From assembly GCA_017501865.1 (NCBI GenBank), contig JAFVWD010000256.1:1-8752 (forward strand): a DNA stretch of 8,752 nucleotides. Direction: 5' to 3'. Below, in pieces: positions 6,625 through 8,752 of the stretch (the first letter of the stretch is position 1; each line of letters starts with the position of its first letter). A program made the position numbers and the translations under genes. This stretch comes from Clostridia bacterium. GTDB taxonomy: Bacteria; Bacillota; Clostridia; Oscillospirales; Acutalibacteraceae. The notes beneath the pieces are model-generated. The model saw nothing but the letters and a program-made list of their open reading frames with translations, made no database searches and had not been told where the DNA came from.

Positions 6625-8752
6625 ATGGAATCCAAGAAGAAAAAGCAGATAATTAATTTTTTAGTTGTTCTCGGAGTTTTATTTGCAGTAACAAGTATTT
6701 TTGCATTTGCAAATTATAACGAAAACACAACTCATTATACAATGAATTCCGATAAGGCATCGTGTACTTTGAAGAGTTATGATGCAGGTGCTTCGGGTAA
6801 AGTGGAAATTCCTGCAACATATGAAGGCTTTACGGTAAATACTATAGAAGCAAAAGCATTTCTTAAATGCAAGGGTGTTACAGATGTTGTTGTACCTGCA
6901 GGTGTAAAAGTAATCGGAGAAAAGGCACTTGGCTTCGTAGAAAACGAAGAAGGTGAAATTGTAAAAAAAGATGGCTTTGTTATATGGGGCAGAGCAAATT
7001 CAGCAGCACAGAAATACGCAGAAGAAAATGACATTGAGTTTAAGGTTTTTCTTAAAAAGCCTGTGCTTGTTTCCGTAAAAAATGCTGTGGGCGGTGTTAC
7101 AGTTAATTGGAGAGCAGTTGAAAATGCCCAAAACTACAATATATACAGAAAAACAAAAAAAGAAGATTGGAAAAAGATTGCTACAGTCAAGGGTGAAAAA
7201 GCAAAAACTTATTTAGATAAAACCGCAAAAAATAATGTTGTTTATACATATACCGTAGTAGCAGTTTACGGCTCGCAGGCCAGTGAATATGACAAAGCAG
7301 GGTTGACTTTAAAATATATAGCAACACCAAAAGTAACTTTGAAAAATGCCAAAACAGGTGTAACAGTCAGTTGGTCAAAAAACAGCGCTGCAACTAATTA
7401 TAAGATTTACAAAAAGACAGGCAATGCAGAAAAGTGGACAAAGATTAAAACTGTGAAAAACAACGTTTTCTCTTATGTAGATAAAACTGCGGTAAGCGGT
7501 GAAAAGGCTTATTATTGCGTTATAGCGGCTGTTAACGATTTGAACAGCAGTTATGAAACAAACAGAGTAAATATCTTCTTGAATGAGCCGGCTGTTTCGC
7601 AGGCAAAAAATTCATATGGCGGAATAAAGGTTTATTGGAGCAAGGTAAGAGGTGCTCAGAAATACAGAATTTACCGCAGAATAAACCGTGGCAAATGGGA
7701 AACGGTTGCAGATGTTTCAAAATCAGCTTCAACATTTACTGATAAGAAGGTAACTGCAGGTGCACACTACATTTACACAGTAAAAGCAGTTTACGGCAGC
7801 TATCTGAGCAGTCACAGCAAGGGTGCGGGAGCTATTTGTGTACAGGCGCCTCAATTATCAGGTGTAACAGCAGTTAAAAACGGATTGAAGATTTCGTGGA
7901 AAAAGCCTAAGGCTGCGGAATACTATACAATTTACCGAAAAAATGCCAACGGCACATGGTCAAGAATAGGAAAAACCAAGGACAATAAAACTCTGTCGTT
8001 TGTTGATACTACCGTATCATCAGGTGATACAAGAGTTTATACTGTAATCGCTTGGTATAAAAATACAAACAGCTCGTATAATGCAAACGGTGTTTCAGGA
8101 ACATATATTTCTTCACCGAAGCTCAACTCAGTAAGATGCTTTAAGAGTAAAAAAATAGTTGTTGAATGGACAGCTATGAACAATATAAAAACTTATGTAG
8201 TTTATAAAAAGGAGCTTGGCGGTAAATATCAGATTGTTGCAAAATTAAACTCAAATGTATTAAGCTTTACCGATACAAAATTAAGCGTGGGTAAAGAGTA
8301 TGCATATGCAATAAAGGCAATTACCAACAGCGGAGTTCTCAGCGGATGCTCCAATGTAAAAACTGTACGTGTATTGGATTTGTCAAAGCCGATGGTTGCA
8401 TTGACTTATGATGATGGTCCGTCTTCAGGACCGACAACAAGAATTTTAAATATGCTTGAAAAATATAATTCGAGAGCAACCTTCTTTGTTGTTGGTTCAA
8501 GAATTGACAGCTATGAGCAACAGCTTAAAAGAGCATATAAGCTCAAATGTGAAATAGCAAACCATACTTACAACCATAAAACATTAACTTCACTTTCTGC
8601 TGACGGAGTCAGAAGTGAGCTTTCAAGCACCGACAGAAAGATTTTGGCAGTTACGGGACAAAATCCTGTTCTTATGCGTCCTCCGGGAGGTTCTTATAAT
8701 AACAATACCGTCAGAAGCAATACTGCTTACCCGATTATAATGTGGTCTGTAG
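6625..8752 (+). CDS. Exported polysaccharide deacetylase (NodB/CE4) with LRR_5-like and five FnIII-like modules; 3' end beyond window
   Basis: The visible 709 residues begin with four lysines and a hydrophobic segment (9-29) ending in AFA, a plausible signal peptidase I site before N30. An uncleaved anchor is the alternative. Residues about 47-140 form a single BspA-like LRR_5 unit (VEIPATYEGFTVNTIEAKAF) with the characteristic end cap (GRANSAAQKYAEENDIEF). Five FnIII-like repeats of 87-91 residues follow (146-585). The NodB domain starts near 588, with motif 1 TYDDGP (594-599; D596 and D597 give the catalytic Asp and the metal-binding Asp), motif 2 HTYNH (647-651, metal-binding His pair) and motif 3 RPPGGSYN (685-692). 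The IIMWSV segment at the edge is the start of motif 4. CE4 enzymes remove N-acetyl groups from peptidoglycan, chitin-like or other glycans, and the substrate here is unknown. The start has a modest AAGAG ribosome binding site 8 bases away. The 3' end is not seen. Confidence 0.93.
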   Translation, partial: MESKKKKQIINFLVVLGVLFAVTSIFAFANYNENTTHYTMNSDKASCTLKSYDAGASGKVEIPATYEGFTVNTIEAKAFLKCKGVTDVVVPAGVKVIGEKALGFVENEEGEIVKKDGFVIWGRANSAAQKYAEENDIEFKVFLKKPVLVSVKNAVGGVTVNWRAVENAQNYNIYRKTKKEDWKKIATVKGEKAKTYLDKTAKNNVVYTYTVVAVYGSQASEYDKAGLTLKYIATPKVTLKNAKTGVTVSWSKNSAATNYKIYKKTGNAEKWTKIKTVKNNVFSYVDKTAVSGEKAYYCVIAAVNDLNSSYETNRVNIFLNEPAVSQAKNSYGGIKVYWSKVRGAQKYRIYRRINRGKWETVADVSKSASTFTDKKVTAGAHYIYTVKAVYGSYLSSHSKGAGAICVQAPQLSGVTAVKNGLKISWKKPKAAEYYTIYRKNANGTWSRIGKTKDNKTLSFVDTTVSSGDTRVYTVIAWYKNTNSSYNANGVSGTYISSPKLNSVRCFKSKKIVVEWTAMNNIKTYVVYKKELGGKYQIVAKLNSNVLSFTDTKLSVGKEYAYAIKAITNSGVLSGCSNVKTVRVLDLSKPMVALTYDDGPSSGPTTRILNMLEKYNSRATFFVVGSRIDSYEQQLKRAYKLKCEIANHTYNHKTLTSLSADGVRSELSSTDRKILAVTGQNPVLMRPPGGSYNNNTVRSNTAYPIIMWSV
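7060..8379 (+). repeat. Five tandem FnIII-like repeats within the deacetylase gene
   Basis: At protein level the units start near residues 146, 235, 322, 409 and 498, with a period of 87-91 residues. Each carries the same skeleton: P-x-(V/L) at the start, a V-x-W or I-x-W strand, then YxIYRK or a close variant, W/K-x-x-I-A, F/Y-x-D-x-x-V, and a Y-x-Y-x-V-x-A strand near the end. The copies are strongly diverged, so they are ancient duplications and unlikely to recombine at DNA level. Such repeats usually act as spacers or carbohydrate/protein-binding modules in secreted glycan-active enzymes. Confidence 0.85.

Noticed and set aside
6777..7735. Minus-strand open frames opposite the deacetylase gene
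   Set aside because: The plus-strand frame encodes continuous LRR_5 and FnIII-like domains, and the reverse frames give low-complexity sequence without domain features.

Overview
The window looks like chromosomal core sequence from a low-GC Firmicute, most likely a gut-type Clostridia of the Ruminococcaceae/Oscillospiraceae kind. The reasons are AT-rich intergenic DNA, strong AGG/GGGG-type ribosome binding sites, sigma-A-like promoters, the nadD-yqeK-rsfS-leuS gene order, and a secreted protein that combines a BspA-like LRR_5 module, fibronectin III-like repeats and a polysaccharide deacetylase. The taxonomic placement is inference. I see no tRNA, rRNA, CRISPR array, insertion sequence or phage gene.

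Layout. Bases 1-6416 hold seven genes, all on the minus strand. In transcription order the first group is an M29 aminopeptidase (6416-5190), a Dcr2-like metallophosphoesterase (5153-4080) and a TPR protein (4077-3340). The second group is nadD (3269-2667), yqeK (2670-2077), rsfS (2080-1730) and leuS (1669-1, running off the left edge). The first group has a good promoter at 6451-6479. The second has its own near-consensus promoter at 3297-3325, between the TPR gene and nadD. nadD/yqeK and yqeK/rsfS overlap by 4 bases (ATGA), so they are probably translationally coupled. On the plus strand a divergent promoter (6528-6556) drives one large gene from 6625 past the right edge. It encodes an exported polysaccharide deacetylase with five FnIII-like repeats.

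How the genes fit together. The nadD operon joins NAD synthesis, dinucleotide polyphosphate hydrolysis (YqeK), ribosome silencing (RsfS) and leucine charging of tRNA, a housekeeping set tied to growth rate. The aminopeptidase, phosphoesterase and TPR protein are probably co-transcribed, but no shared pathway is evident. The divergent deacetylase is predicted to act outside the membrane on cell wall or other N-acetylated glycans.

I did not find a convincing new defence or mobile system. The most interesting items are the architecture of the secreted deacetylase, a Tyr-to-Phe change at a conserved active-site position of the M29 aminopeptidase, and the uncharacterised TPR/phosphoesterase pair.
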